A model generated the notes under the pieces. The model saw only the letters and a program-made list of their open reading frames with translations. It did no database searches and was not told the origin of the DNA. From contig CBDBHI010000061.1 in NCBI GenBank assembly GCA_965205595.1, forward strand, positions 186,001-250,000: a stretch of 64,000 bases of DNA, written 5' to 3'. The position numbers and the translations under genes are program-made. Source of the stretch: CATQHP01 sp965205595. GTDB taxonomy: Bacteria > Acidobacteriota > Terriglobia > Bryobacterales > UBA6623. Positions 25,264 through 35,167 of this stretch are shown in pieces. Position 1 is the stretch's first letter. Every line of letters starts with the position of its first letter.

Positions 25264-25958
25264 GGGGGGTCCTCATCATGGGCGTCAAGTTTGCGCGAGG
25301 GCCCGGCGGACTTGGCGTTGGAGCGTTCTGCCTCGGAGGTTTGTTATTGCTCGCGCCAACGTCAAGCGTGATACCGCTAGCCGACCTTATTGCCGAACGC
25401 CGAATGTATCTGCCGATGATCGCGTTTGCGCCCGCTCTCGCGATGGGTTTTCAGCGGGCATTTCGGCGGCTGAGACTCGAGCCGCTGGCGGCCGCGACTG
25501 CTGGTCGAGCCCTTGTCTGGCAAACGGAGGAGTCGCTTTGGCGTGACGTTGTCGCCAAGTCGCCGGAGAAAGTGCGGCCAAAGTTGCAATTGGCTCGGGC
25601 GGTGACTTCGAACACGGAGCGCGAAGACCTACTAGTCGACGCCAATCGACTCGATTCTTTCAACGTTGATGCAGCGATCGAGTATGCGGTTTTCTTGCTG
25701 GACGCCGGGCGTCTCGACGCTGCGCTGAGTGAGTTTCGGAGGGCGGAGTCGATCGACCCGGCAGAGCCGAACGCGATTGCGAATCAAGGTGCGACGCTGC
25801 AGCTAATGGGACGTGGAACCGAAGCAATACACGCTTACCGGCGGGCGCTTGATCTCGACCCCTGTCACCGCGATGCGCGCTCGAACCTTGTGGACTTGTT
25901 GCGGGCGGACGGGATGGATTCCGCGGCGGACGATTGGGCTGCCGGGAGTTGCAACTAG
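25264..25958 (+). pseudogene. TMTC-like membrane/TPR protein, 3' part
   Basis: Continuation of the gene at 22852-23691 after the IS. The frame reads GVLIMGVKFARGPGG, then membrane sequence with the conserved element LLLAPTSSVIPLADLIAERR and MYLPMIAF, which follows the transmembrane half in intact TMTC-like proteins. TPR units follow (ALSEFRRAESIDPAEPNAIA, then EAIHAYRRALDLDPCHRDAR). The ATG at 25278 could restart translation, but that would yield only a partial protein. The 254 bases up to the next gene hold nothing I recognise. Confidence 0.75.
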
Positions 25959-26212
25959 AGCATTCTAAGGAATGGCATAGGGCAATTGCCCCGCTGATTC
26001 GGAGGCGCGACCGTTAGGTTGTGCGCTGGGGCTGGGGTTTGCCGGGTCGGTTGAGCCGGGTCCTTTTGAGAACTGATCAGCAGGACCGGATTCAACGTGA
26101 TCCAGAACTCTCCTTCGCCACCGCACTCGCTTACGCTCGCGCCTCCGATTCTACACACGGGAAACCAGTCTCTAGGAGTTGCCGGCACCAACGCTTGTTG
26201 TGCGCGAACGGT

Positions 26213-27664
26213 CTAGTATCCGAGGTAGACCGTCTTGTAGTCGGAGTAAAAGTCTAGGGCCGCGGGACCTTGTTCCTTGGGACCGAAGCTCGATTCTTTC
26301 GTTCCGCCGAACGGCAGTTGGTACTCGACGCCCGCGCTTGGCAGGTTCACTGTGATTAGGCCGGCTTCGATCTGGTTGATGTAGTCGAAGATTCGGGAGA
26401 CGTTCTGGGTCTGGATCGATGCGGACAGACCGAACTCTACTTTGTTCGCAATGCGCATGGCGTCTTCGAAGTCGGAGGCGCGCAACACTGCCAGCACGGG
26501 TCCGAAAACCTCTTCTTGGGCGATGCGCATGTCTTCGGTTACGCCGCTGAAAACCGTCGGCTCGAAGAAAAATCCCTTGGCGTATTCACCCTCGTCTAGA
26601 ACATGACCTCCGCATTCGAGCTTTGCACCCTCGCCTTGTGCGACTTCGCAGTACTTTGCGTCGATGTCGAGTTGAGCCTGGTCGATCACGGGTCCAATCT
26701 GTATGCCCTCGTTTAAGCCGTTACCGACTTTGAGCGCTTTGACGGCGGCGATGAGGGCGGATACAAATTCATCGTAGATGCCGTCTTCGACGATGACGCG
26801 ACTGGTGGCCGTGCACTTTTGACCCGTCGAGAAGATCGCTGCGTTCACGGTGCTGCCAACTGCCTTATTGAGATCAGCGTCGGCGAGAACGATAGTCGGA
26901 TTCTTACCGCCCATTTCTAGTTGGATGCGTAGACGGCGGGCTGATGCGTGCGCGTGTAGCGCATGGCCTACGGCGCACGAGCCGGTGAACGAGACTGCCT
27001 TGACGTGTTCGGCGCTAACAAACGCGTCGCCGACTTCCGCACCCGAACCGCAGATGAAATTTACTACGCCCTTTGGGATTCCGGCTTCGTGGCAGGCCTC
27101 CGCAATACGCCAACCACTTAAGGGAGACGCGGTCGCCGGTTTCACTAAGACGGTATTGCCGGCAATGAGCGCTGGGGCCAGCTTCCAGGCGGGAATGGCG
27201 CTTGGAAAATTCCATGGGTTGATTTGAGCAACGACCCCCAGGGGCCGCCGCACGGCGTACATAAAGACGCGGTCGCGCTCGGAGGGCACCAGGTGACCGG
27301 GCATGCGCGAACCTTCTCCGGCGAAGTAGCGAAAGATGTTGATCGAGCGCATCGTTTCGCCGGTTGCCTCGGGCACCGTCTTTCCTTCTTCTCGTGTCAT
27401 CTCGCGGGCTAGCGAGCCGAGATTGCTTTCGAGAATATCTGCAACTTTGTAGAGGTATTTTCCGCGAGCAGGAGCGTTCATCGCCGCCCAGGCAGGGTAG
27501 GCTTCTTGAGCGGCGGTCGCGGCGACGTTCACGTCGGCTTTGTTGGCTTTGAAAAACACGCCTACGCAGTCGTCGGTGTCAGCCGGGTTGAGATTGTCGA
27601 ATGTGCGGTCGGAAGTGACCCACTCTCCATCGATGTAGTTCGGGAATCTTTTGGCGTCAGACAT
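26213..27664 (-). CDS. NAD(P)-dependent aldehyde dehydrogenase
   Basis: A full-length 483-residue ALDH. The cofactor segment INPWNFPSAIPAWKLAPAL (from residue 148), the general base Glu250 in LEMGGKNP and the nucleophile Cys284 in STGQKCTATSRV are all present, as is EEVFGPVLAV. The sequence resembles the group that includes alpha-ketoglutaric semialdehyde and succinate semialdehyde dehydrogenases, which oxidise sugar-acid or amino-acid derived aldehydes. The exact substrate is inference. The divergent neighbour is an SDR dehydrogenase 32 bp away; the two may share a regulatory region and a catabolic pathway. Confidence 0.9.
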   Translation of the reverse strand: MSDAKRFPNYIDGEWVTSDRTFDNLNPADTDDCVGVFFKANKADVNVAATAAQEAYPAWAAMNAPARGKYLYKVADILESNLGSLAREMTREEGKTVPEATGETMRSINIFRYFAGEGSRMPGHLVPSERDRVFMYAVRRPLGVVAQINPWNFPSAIPAWKLAPALIAGNTVLVKPATASPLSGWRIAEACHEAGIPKGVVNFICGSGAEVGDAFVSAEHVKAVSFTGSCAVGHALHAHASARRLRIQLEMGGKNPTIVLADADLNKAVGSTVNAAIFSTGQKCTATSRVIVEDGIYDEFVSALIAAVKALKVGNGLNEGIQIGPVIDQAQLDIDAKYCEVAQGEGAKLECGGHVLDEGEYAKGFFFEPTVFSGVTEDMRIAQEEVFGPVLAVLRASDFEDAMRIANKVEFGLSASIQTQNVSRIFDYINQIEAGLITVNLPSAGVEYQLPFGGTKESSFGPKEQGPAALDFYSDYKTVYLGY

Positions 27665-27696
27665 GGAATCCTCTAGTGAAGCTAAAATTGTTTGCT

Positions 27697-28458
27697 ATGG
27701 CAAGTTTTCCATCATCTCATGTCGCTTTGGTCACGGGCGCATCGCTGGGTATCGGGGCCGCCACGGCGGTTGAGCTCGCGCGGCGGGGTTCAAAAGTCGC
27801 GGTTCACTACAACACGAGCGAGGACGCCGCGAAGGGCGTGGTGGCGGAAATCGAAGCGGCCGGGGGCACGGCGTGGATGTTTCAGGCCGACGTCTCAGAG
27901 CCGCAAGCGTGCCGTCGCTTGGTTGGCGAGGTGCTCGAAAAGGCGGGACGGATCGACACGCTGGTCAATAACGCGGGTTCTCTGGTCGACCGCCGAATGG
28001 TGCTCGAAATCGAGGACGAGTTTTGGGCACGCGTGATGAACCTCAACATGGGAAGCGTGCTGTGGGTCAGCCAACCGGCGGCAACCCATATGAAGGAGCG
28101 TGGCTCGGGGGTGATCGTCAACTTGGGGTCGATTGCCGGGCATAACGGCGGGGGTCCGGGCGCGATGCCTTACGCGGCGGCGAAAGCGGGCGTTACGGGC
28201 ATGACAAAGGGCATGGCGAAGGAGCTGATCGGCTACGGAATCCGTGTCAACGCGGTGAACCCCGGCGTGATCTTGACACCTTTCCACGAGCGGTTTTCTA
28301 GCGAAGAGCGAATGAACGCGATGGTCTCGCAGATTCCTCAAGGACGCGCGGGAGAATCGGCGGAAGTGGCCAAGGTAGTCGCGTTTTTAGCGAGCGACGA
28401 GTCTTCGCACATCGTTGGCGAGTCGATCGAAATCAACGGTGGGATGTTGATGGACTAG
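27697..28458 (+). CDS. short-chain dehydrogenase/reductase (FabG-like)
   Basis: A 253-residue SDR from the ATG at 27697; an upstream GTG at 27676 would add seven residues but lies close to the divergent aldehyde dehydrogenase start. The cofactor loop TGASLGIG (13-20), NNAG (91-94) and the catalytic Ser145-Tyr159-Lys163 set (LGSIAG, MPYAAAKAG) are complete. It also has the PG motif (VNPGVILTPF). SDRs of this type reduce or oxidise sugar or keto substrates; the pairing with the aldehyde dehydrogenase suggests a shared sugar-acid route, which is inference only. Confidence 0.88.
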   Translation: MASFPSSHVALVTGASLGIGAATAVELARRGSKVAVHYNTSEDAAKGVVAEIEAAGGTAWMFQADVSEPQACRRLVGEVLEKAGRIDTLVNNAGSLVDRRMVLEIEDEFWARVMNLNMGSVLWVSQPAATHMKERGSGVIVNLGSIAGHNGGGPGAMPYAAAKAGVTGMTKGMAKELIGYGIRVNAVNPGVILTPFHERFSSEERMNAMVSQIPQGRAGESAEVAKVVAFLASDESSHIVGESIEINGGMLMD

Positions 28459-28481
28459 GTGCCTCCTGTCCGCTCGAAATT

Positions 28482-29285
28482 GTGATCTATATTCGTATCC
28501 AAACTTCGGATCGCGATTCTGAACACGTTGAGGCGCGCTTGCTGGCCACCGATACGATTGGGCTGGAGGAGCGCGACAGGGAGTTCCTCGCATACTTCTC
28601 TAATCGCGCCGCCGGCGAAGAAGCCGTAGAGCGGCTATCGGATCTCGACCCCGAACTGATTCAGGCAGCGGATGAAAACTGGCAGGCGAAGTGGCAACAG
28701 CAGTGGCGATCGTTTGCAATCGGCGAGAAAGTTTTTCTGGCGCCCGAATGGGATACGACCCCAACGCCCGAGCGCCGCATTCGTTTGCGGATGCACAGCG
28801 GCATGGCGTTTGGAAGCGGCGACCACGCGACGACGCAGCTTGGTCTGCTTGCGCTAGAGGAACATCTGCGTCCCGGCGATCGGGTGCTTGATTTGGGAGC
28901 CGGCTCGTCGATTTTACTGATTGCGGCCATGCGGCTGGGGGCGGCGATTGCGGTAGGAACTGAAATTGATGCCGTCGCTCTACGACTCGCGCAAGAGAAT
29001 CTATTGGCTGAGCATCTCGCGGCGGATTTGTTGCTTACGGAGAATTGCGGATTCCGGGACGCGAGTTTCGATCTGGTGATCGCAAATATTAGTCCGCACA
29101 CGGCGGTGGGATTGTCTGAGGAAATTGTACGAGTGCTGCGGCCAGGCGGACGCGGCTTTGTGGGTGGATTTACACAGGACGAAGAACACGACGTCGAGGC
29201 TCACTACAAACGCATGCATTGCGGCTTCGAACGCATTGAGCGTCGCGAGGAGTGGCGCATGCTTCGATTTAGGCGCGAGGGCTAA
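28482..29285 (+). CDS. prmA: ribosomal protein L11 methyltransferase-like enzyme
   Basis: A 267-residue SAM-dependent methyltransferase. The N-terminal domain and the linker DENWQAKWQQQWRSFAIGEK with HSGMAFGSGDHATTQLGLLA are the hallmark of PrmA, which trimethylates ribosomal protein L11. Motif I reads VLDLGAGSSILLIAAMRLGA (usually DVGCGSGIL), and motif IV is LVIANISPHTAV (usually NIL). The Cys/Gly substitutions in motif I are unusual but tolerable. Start is a GTG, 23 bp after the SDR stop. It converges on the rel gene. Confidence 0.8.
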   Translation: MIYIRIQTSDRDSEHVEARLLATDTIGLEERDREFLAYFSNRAAGEEAVERLSDLDPELIQAADENWQAKWQQQWRSFAIGEKVFLAPEWDTTPTPERRIRLRMHSGMAFGSGDHATTQLGLLALEEHLRPGDRVLDLGAGSSILLIAAMRLGAAIAVGTEIDAVALRLAQENLLAEHLAADLLLTENCGFRDASFDLVIANISPHTAVGLSEEIVRVLRPGGRGFVGGFTQDEEHDVEAHYKRMHCGFERIERREEWRMLRFRREG

Positions 29286-29312
29286 ATTCGTGGTCCGCTG
29301 CCGAGTGATGGG

Positions 29313-31526
29313 CTACAACCTTCGACTGCGAGTCACCTCGCGCACGTAGGGCAGACCGCGAATGCCCCGCGATACGCGATTGAGTTGGTCGGCATTTGAC
29401 ACTTCTACAACTAGGTCGATCGAGAACGGTCGGTTCGCTTTTTCACCGCGTGACTCGATCTTGGCGATGTTTACTCCTTCGGCGGTAATAATGCCCGTGA
29501 GGTCGGTTAGGATGCCGGGTTTGTCGTCGACGTAAATCGTCATGCGGGTTTGGTAGGTGGCGTCGTCTTTCGGCACCCAGGCAACATCGATGCGGCGCTC
29601 GGCTTCGTACATCAAATTTCGAACGTTGTTACAGCTGCCGGCGTGAACGCCTACGCCCTTCCCGCGGGTGACGTATCCAACGATCTGTTCACCTGGTAGC
29701 GGGTTGCAGCAGCGGGCGCGATAGACGAGGATGTCGTCGCCGCCTTCGACCACCAAGGCGCTGTCGGCCTTGGTCTGTCTGGACATTGATGGAACGCTAA
29801 CGAGAGTCGGCGATGGGGTCGCTGCGTGCTCGTCAGCGAGCCTATCGGGGAAGAGCTTCTTGAGGACCTGACGGACCGAATAACGCCCGTAGCCGAGAAT
29901 CACGTGCAGGTCTGTAATCGTCGAGCAGCCGTATTCGTGGCAGACTTCCTTGAGCTTCGCTGCTGGGATTGATTTGAGGCTGACCTTAACTCGTCGGGCT
30001 TCTTTCTCTAGAAGTTTGATGCCGATCTCCGCAGCCTTGCGACGATGCTGAGCGTTGAGCCACTGCTTGACCTTGCTGCGCGCCCGGGACGTCTTTACGA
30101 ACGACAGCCAGTCTTGGCTGGGATGTGCGTTCTGCTGAGTGCTGACTTCGACGAGGTCACCGTTCTTCAATTTGTGCTTGAGCGGGACGATGCGGCCTTC
30201 GATCTTGGCGCCTGTGCAGCGATGGCCTACCTCGGTGTGAATGGCGTAGGCAAAATCCACCGGGGTGGCGTCGCGAGGCAGCGTGATGAGTTTGCCCTTG
30301 GGAGTGAAGACGTAGACGTCTTCTGGGTAGAGTTCGATCTTTAGCGTCGATAAAAAATCGGCGGGATCGCTGACCTCACGTTGCCATTCGACCAGCTGTC
30401 TGAGCCAGGCCATTTGGCGATCGTCCATAGCGGCCCCGGTGCGCCCCTCTTTGTATTTCCAATGCGCACAGATGCCCTCTTCGGCCATGCGATGCATATC
30501 TTCGGTTCGGATTTGCACTTCAAATCGCTGACCTTCGTCGGTGATCACCGAGGTGTGCAGCGACTGGTAGAGGTTCGGGCGAGGCATCGCCACGAAATCT
30601 TTGATACGTCCTGGTAGCGGGCGCCATTGCGAGTGGATCACGCCTAGGGCTGCGTAGCAATTGCTCTTGGTATCAGTGATTACGCGGAGAGCAAGTAGAT
30701 CATAGACTTGTTCGATCGTTACGTTCTGACGATTGAGTTTCTGAAAAATCGAGTAACCGCGTTTGATGCGACCTTCTAGCCGGGCCGGAATGTCGGCTTG
30801 CGCAAGCTTCTCTTCAAGCTCACGCTGTATCTCCGACAGAAATCCTTGGCTCGATTCGCGTCGCGACTCGATCTGATCGTTGATACTCCGAAAGTCATCG
30901 GGCTCGAGAATCGCGAAGGAGAGATCTTCAAGCTCACTGCGCACTTTGCCCATCCCTAGGCGCAGGGCGATAGGGGCGTAGATTTCGCGAGTTTCGAGAG
31001 CAATGCGTATTTGCTTCTCGGGGTCGAGAAACTTTAGCGTGCGCATGTTGTGGGTGCGGTCGGCTAGCTTGACAAGAATGACACGGATGTCGTCGATCAT
31101 CGCAAGGAGCATCTTGCGAAACGTCTCAGCTTGGCGGGCTTCGGATGACCGAAACTGCAGTCGCCCGAGTTTGGTTACGCCGTCAACGCACAAGGCGATC
31201 TCAGCGCCAAACTCCTTGCGAACCCGTTCGATTGTGACGGGGGTGTCTTCGACGACGTCGTGAAGAAGACCGCTTGCCAAAGTAATGCCATCGAGGCGCA
31301 TGTCCGCCAGCAGATTGGCAACCTCGACGAGGTGCACGATGTAGGGTTGGCCGGACTTACGCTTCTGCCCCGCGTGATGCTCGGAGGCGAATTTGAAAGC
31401 TCGCTTTAAGAGAGCGCAGTCGCTTTTACGACGAGGTGGAGCGACCTTTGCGAGCAGCTCCTCAAAGCGGCCCGCAACAGCCTCGGAGGGAGTCGCTAAC
31501 TCTGGAAGCGGCAATGGTGTGGACAT
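29313..31526 (-). CDS. rel: bifunctional (p)ppGpp synthetase/hydrolase (RelA/SpoT homologue)
   Basis: A complete 737-residue stringent-response enzyme. Domains in order: HD hydrolase (AGQKRKSGQPYIVHLVEVAN and GLLHDVVEDTPVT, about residues 50-190), ppGpp synthetase (LLALRVITDTKSNCYAALG, GRIKDFVAMPRPNLYQSLHT and FEVQIRTEDMHRMAEEG, about 240-380), TGS (YVFTPKGKLITLPRDATPVD), a zinc-finger/RRM region near 600 (RARCCNPLPGEQIVGYVTRG), and a C-terminal ACT domain (DDKPGILTDLTGIITAEGVN). The intact HDxxxED motif supports active hydrolysis as well as synthesis. No second RSH gene is in the window. Confidence 0.97.
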   Translation of the reverse strand: MSTPLPLPELATPSEAVAGRFEELLAKVAPPRRKSDCALLKRAFKFASEHHAGQKRKSGQPYIVHLVEVANLLADMRLDGITLASGLLHDVVEDTPVTIERVRKEFGAEIALCVDGVTKLGRLQFRSSEARQAETFRKMLLAMIDDIRVILVKLADRTHNMRTLKFLDPEKQIRIALETREIYAPIALRLGMGKVRSELEDLSFAILEPDDFRSINDQIESRRESSQGFLSEIQRELEEKLAQADIPARLEGRIKRGYSIFQKLNRQNVTIEQVYDLLALRVITDTKSNCYAALGVIHSQWRPLPGRIKDFVAMPRPNLYQSLHTSVITDEGQRFEVQIRTEDMHRMAEEGICAHWKYKEGRTGAAMDDRQMAWLRQLVEWQREVSDPADFLSTLKIELYPEDVYVFTPKGKLITLPRDATPVDFAYAIHTEVGHRCTGAKIEGRIVPLKHKLKNGDLVEVSTQQNAHPSQDWLSFVKTSRARSKVKQWLNAQHRRKAAEIGIKLLEKEARRVKVSLKSIPAAKLKEVCHEYGCSTITDLHVILGYGRYSVRQVLKKLFPDRLADEHAATPSPTLVSVPSMSRQTKADSALVVEGGDDILVYRARCCNPLPGEQIVGYVTRGKGVGVHAGSCNNVRNLMYEAERRIDVAWVPKDDATYQTRMTIYVDDKPGILTDLTGIITAEGVNIAKIESRGEKANRPFSIDLVVEVSNADQLNRVSRGIRGLPYVREVTRSRRL

Positions 31527-31571
31527 GAGTCAGGCGGTCATGCCGCTGGACGAAAGGTGCGTTCGAAACGT

Positions 31572-31605
31572 AAAAACCCTGGGGCCGCAGTCGGCTCCAG
31601 GGTTT
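31572..31605 (-). terminator. rho-independent terminator after the TonB/ExbBD/TPR genes
   Basis: On the minus strand a 9-bp stem AAACCCTGG/CCAGGGTTT (31605-31597 and 31582-31574) with a 14-base loop runs directly into TTTTTA. It lies 36 bp after the stop of the TPR lipoprotein gene and before the rel start, so it closes the upstream operon. Confidence 0.75.
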
Positions 31606-31640
31606 ATTATACGGTTGCTTCGTTAGCCGGAAGACTGACT

Positions 31641-32453
31641 TTACTCTTCGGCGGCGAACTGGTTGAACGTGCTTTCTTCGGCGAGACGCTTCTTGGTGTC
31701 TAGCGTTCGTTGGATCCAATCGTCGGCCTGCGCGAGATACCCTTCGTACTCCTCTTTCGTTTCGGCAAAGTCAGCCCGCTCGCGAAGTAGGAGGTTGGTA
31801 TAGGCCATGGCGTCGGTGTAATCCGGATCGATCTGCAGCGCCTTCTCGAGGCTCTGCAGCCCTTCGTCGATTACCGGAACGAGTTGAACGCCTAACTCTT
31901 CGCGCTGTTCCGCGTCGCTGATCGGGCCGGGGTCGGCCTGTTCCATGCCTAGGTCGGCGCGCAACTGGAGCCGCGGTTCATACGACTGGGTCCAATTGAT
32001 CACCCCGATGGTATAGAACGACTCTTTGTTCTCGGGCTCCGCCGCAATGACCTTGTGATGCCAATCCTTCGCGACATCGAACTTCTTCATCTGGAAGTAG
32101 AGTGAAGCGACACTCTGGAGCGAGGTCGAGTTCGTCGGATCATCCTCAAGTACCGATTTGAAACCGTCGAGGGCTCTCTCGGCAATCGCAGTGTTCTCAG
32201 GCGACTCCACTCCGGGAATGAACTGCATCATGTTCGAATACGCCCAATAGACCTTCGCATCCGACAGCGACGGGTCTAACTCGGTGGCTATCTCGAACTG
32301 CTCGGCCGCATATTCATAATTTGCCGCCGCGAAAGACTGGACGCCCCTGTTCAGTGCGGCGCGAGCTTTCAAATAGTTGACCTGCTTCGAACAGCCGAAG
32401 CTGCAAAGCGCGATCACTAGGCTTGCGATGGGAATGATCCTTGTCTTCGTCAT
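31641..32453 (-). CDS. TPR-containing lipoprotein
   Basis: A 270-residue protein with a lipoprotein signal: IIPIASLVIALCSFGC, where Cys21 would be lipidated. The mature part carries TPR-like units (YEYAAEQFEIATELDPSLSD, KFDVAKDWHHKVIAAEPENK, LQSLEKALQIDPDYTDAM). It is the last gene of the minus-strand tonB-exbB-exbD-exbD run and is followed by a terminator. In Acidobacteriota a TPR lipoprotein often follows this set, which suggests a structural role in TonB-dependent transport or envelope upkeep; this is inference from context. Confidence 0.85.
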   Translation of the reverse strand: MTKTRIIPIASLVIALCSFGCSKQVNYLKARAALNRGVQSFAAANYEYAAEQFEIATELDPSLSDAKVYWAYSNMMQFIPGVESPENTAIAERALDGFKSVLEDDPTNSTSLQSVASLYFQMKKFDVAKDWHHKVIAAEPENKESFYTIGVINWTQSYEPRLQLRADLGMEQADPGPISDAEQREELGVQLVPVIDEGLQSLEKALQIDPDYTDAMAYTNLLLRERADFAETKEEYEGYLAQADDWIQRTLDTKKRLAEESTFNQFAAEE

Positions 32454-32523
32454 CGATAAACTCCGCTAAAAGTAGTTCGGTATCAACACAGCGTACCATC
32501 GTACGCATGCGATGCCCGGACCC

Positions 32524-32949
32524 CTATTGGATCTCCTCCGTCAATAGTCCGATCTTGTCGACCCCGGCACCTTTTCCAATGTCGATAATGTAGGCCACAT
32601 CGCGGTAGTCCAGAGTCGGAGCACCACGTACAAACATCACTCGCTCCGCACGCGTTTTGAAGATGTCGCGCAGATGCTCCTCGAGTGCGTCGAGGCTCGA
32701 CGGGTCACGATTGATCATGATGCTGCGGTCGGCGTTTACGGAAACAACGACGGTGCGAGCATTCGGCTGCACTTCTTGCGGCTGGTCGTCTTCATTCGGC
32801 TGCGGCACGAGCGCCTCCAGACCTTTCGGCGTCAGCGGCGTGATCACCATAAAGATAATCAGAAGAACCAACAATACGTCGATCAGCGGGGTCATGTTGA
32901 TATTCGGAGCGCCCTTGACGCCGCCCGCTCCTCCTGCTGAGATACCCAT
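32524..32949 (-). CDS. exbD: ExbD/TolR biopolymer transport protein (second copy)
   Basis: A 141-residue ExbD/TolR protein. One N-terminal membrane helix with the key charged residue is visible in INMTPLIDVLLVLLIIFMVI (Asp in PLIDV), followed by the periplasmic domain ending in the typical VAYIIDIGKGAGVDKIGLLT. Together with ExbB and another ExbD it should form the proton-driven motor that energises TonB. It starts 48 bp after the preceding exbD gene. Confidence 0.93.
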   Translation of the reverse strand: MGISAGGAGGVKGAPNINMTPLIDVLLVLLIIFMVITPLTPKGLEALVPQPNEDDQPQEVQPNARTVVVSVNADRSIMINRDPSSLDALEEHLRDIFKTRAERVMFVRGAPTLDYRDVAYIIDIGKGAGVDKIGLLTEEIQ

Positions 32950-32997
32950 AATTCAAATTCCTCCAGCTCTCATCCGTGAATTCTCAAACGCACGGTG

Positions 32998-33438
32998 CTA
33001 GCCACCCCTGCGGCGAGCACTTCCTGGTTCTTCTTTTTCCGTAATCAGGCCCACTTGATCGACGCCCACCGTGCGGATGGTGTTCACGACTTTAACGACG
33101 ACATCGTACTTCGAGCGAGCGTCGCACTTCAAGTAGACAGTCTTGTCAATGCGGTTGCTGATCACGTCACTGATTTGCTGCGCCAGATCCTTGAGTTCCA
33201 CTTTCTCTCTTCCCAAGAAGGTCTGTCCGTCGCGGGTAATCGCTACGACGAGCGCGTCTTCCGCGTCGGCCTCGTCCATTGCGATTGGGTTACGAGTGCG
33301 CACCATGTCGACGCTAACACCCTTGCTAAGCATCGGCGTGATGACCATAAAGATGATCAGCATGACGAGCATCACGTCAACCATCGGCGTTACATTGATT
33401 TCATTGATTGCGGACATCTTGCCCCGTCGTTCTGCCAT
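32998..33438 (-). CDS. exbD: ExbD/TolR biopolymer transport protein (first copy)
   Basis: A 146-residue ExbD/TolR protein with the membrane helix INVTPMVDVMLVMLIIFMVI (conserved Asp in PMVDV) and a periplasmic domain ending DVVVKVVNTIRTVGVDQVGL. It differs from its neighbour at 32524-32949 enough to be a distinct paralogue. Two different ExbD proteins beside one ExbB may form a mixed heterodimer in the motor; that is inference. Confidence 0.93.
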   Translation of the reverse strand: MAERRGKMSAINEINVTPMVDVMLVMLIIFMVITPMLSKGVSVDMVRTRNPIAMDEADAEDALVVAITRDGQTFLGREKVELKDLAQQISDVISNRIDKTVYLKCDARSKYDVVVKVVNTIRTVGVDQVGLITEKEEPGSARRRGG

Positions 33439-33527
33439 ATCTTCCTCTCTCTGCGGCTGCCGCCGCTGTCCGTCATTCTAGTCCAAACGGCGGCAGCGGT
33501 TCAACTCCGCCGGTCTACGTGTCAAAT

Positions 33528-34247
33528 TTAGCCTTTCTTGGCGGAACGTTTGAGGAAGTAGTCGATCAACTCGGAGCTCGAGTTGTCCATCTCGACGTCA
33601 AACGCCTCGACTTTGGAGTTGAAGTAGTTGAACATCCACACCGCAGGCAGCGCCACGAAGAGACCGATGGCGGTCGCGACGAGAGCTTCGGAGATACCGC
33701 CGGCGACAGCGCCTAGACCGGTCGACTTCTCTTGCGAGATGCCCTGGAAGGCATTGATGATACCGACGACAGTGCCGAACAAGCCGACAAACGGGGCAGT
33801 CGAGCCTATGGTGGCCAGACCGCTCAGGCCGCGGTTTAGCTCAGCGTGAGTGATTGCGTGGGCGCGCTCGAGGGCGCGTTGTGACGACTCCACTGTTCCC
33901 CCCGAAATATCGGCGCCGTCTTCGTGCGCTTTGAATTCCGACAGGCCGGCCGTAACGACTTTCGCCAAATGGCTTTTCTTATAACGGTCAGCAAGCTTGA
34001 TCGCTTCTTCGAGTTTGCCTTCGCGCAGGGCGCCCGCAACAGCGGGAGCAAAGGCGCGCGACTGCTTTTTCGCAGCGGCGAACGCCAATGCGCGGTCAAT
34101 CATTACACCGATAGACCATGCCGACATTAGGAACATGATGACGACGACAGCCTTGGCGGCAAATCCCATCTGGTTCCACATCGAGATCATATCGAATCCG
34201 ATCTCCTGCTGCAGCAGAAATGCCGTAACTGAAAACTGAGTAAACAT
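33528..34247 (-). CDS. exbB: MotA/TolQ/ExbB proton channel protein
   Basis: A 239-residue ExbB/TolQ protein. Three membrane segments are visible: AAKAVVVIMFLMSAWSIGVM near 30-50, GLATIGSTAPFVGLFGTVVG near 145-165, and ISEALVATAIGLFVALPAVW near 185-205, with the family signature GLGAVAGGISEALVATA. It forms the pentameric channel of the ExbB-ExbD motor. It lies between tonB and the two exbD genes. Confidence 0.95.
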   Translation of the reverse strand: MFTQFSVTAFLLQQEIGFDMISMWNQMGFAAKAVVVIMFLMSAWSIGVMIDRALAFAAAKKQSRAFAPAVAGALREGKLEEAIKLADRYKKSHLAKVVTAGLSEFKAHEDGADISGGTVESSQRALERAHAITHAELNRGLSGLATIGSTAPFVGLFGTVVGIINAFQGISQEKSTGLGAVAGGISEALVATAIGLFVALPAVWMFNYFNSKVEAFDVEMDNSSSELIDYFLKRSAKKG

Positions 34248-34380
34248 GTACTCTTCCTCCTATACCAACAAATTTTGACTTCGTAGACCGACTCAATTAC
34301 GCCCAACGAGAGTTCTTAGCGCGTCCGGGGCCTACGTGACTCGAACGATCCGCCCTCAAAGAGCAATCTTTGACGTGCAC

Positions 34381-35130
<750 letters not shown>

Positions 35131-35167
35131 AATTCTTAAACCTCGCTTCGAGCTCGCGGCCCGTAGT

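Noticed and set aside
34290..34370. tRNA-like T-arm sequence (GTTCGAGTC on the minus strand) in the exbB-tonB gap
   Set aside because: No matching stems, acceptor or anticodon arm could be found; it is the tonB-exbB intergenic leader.
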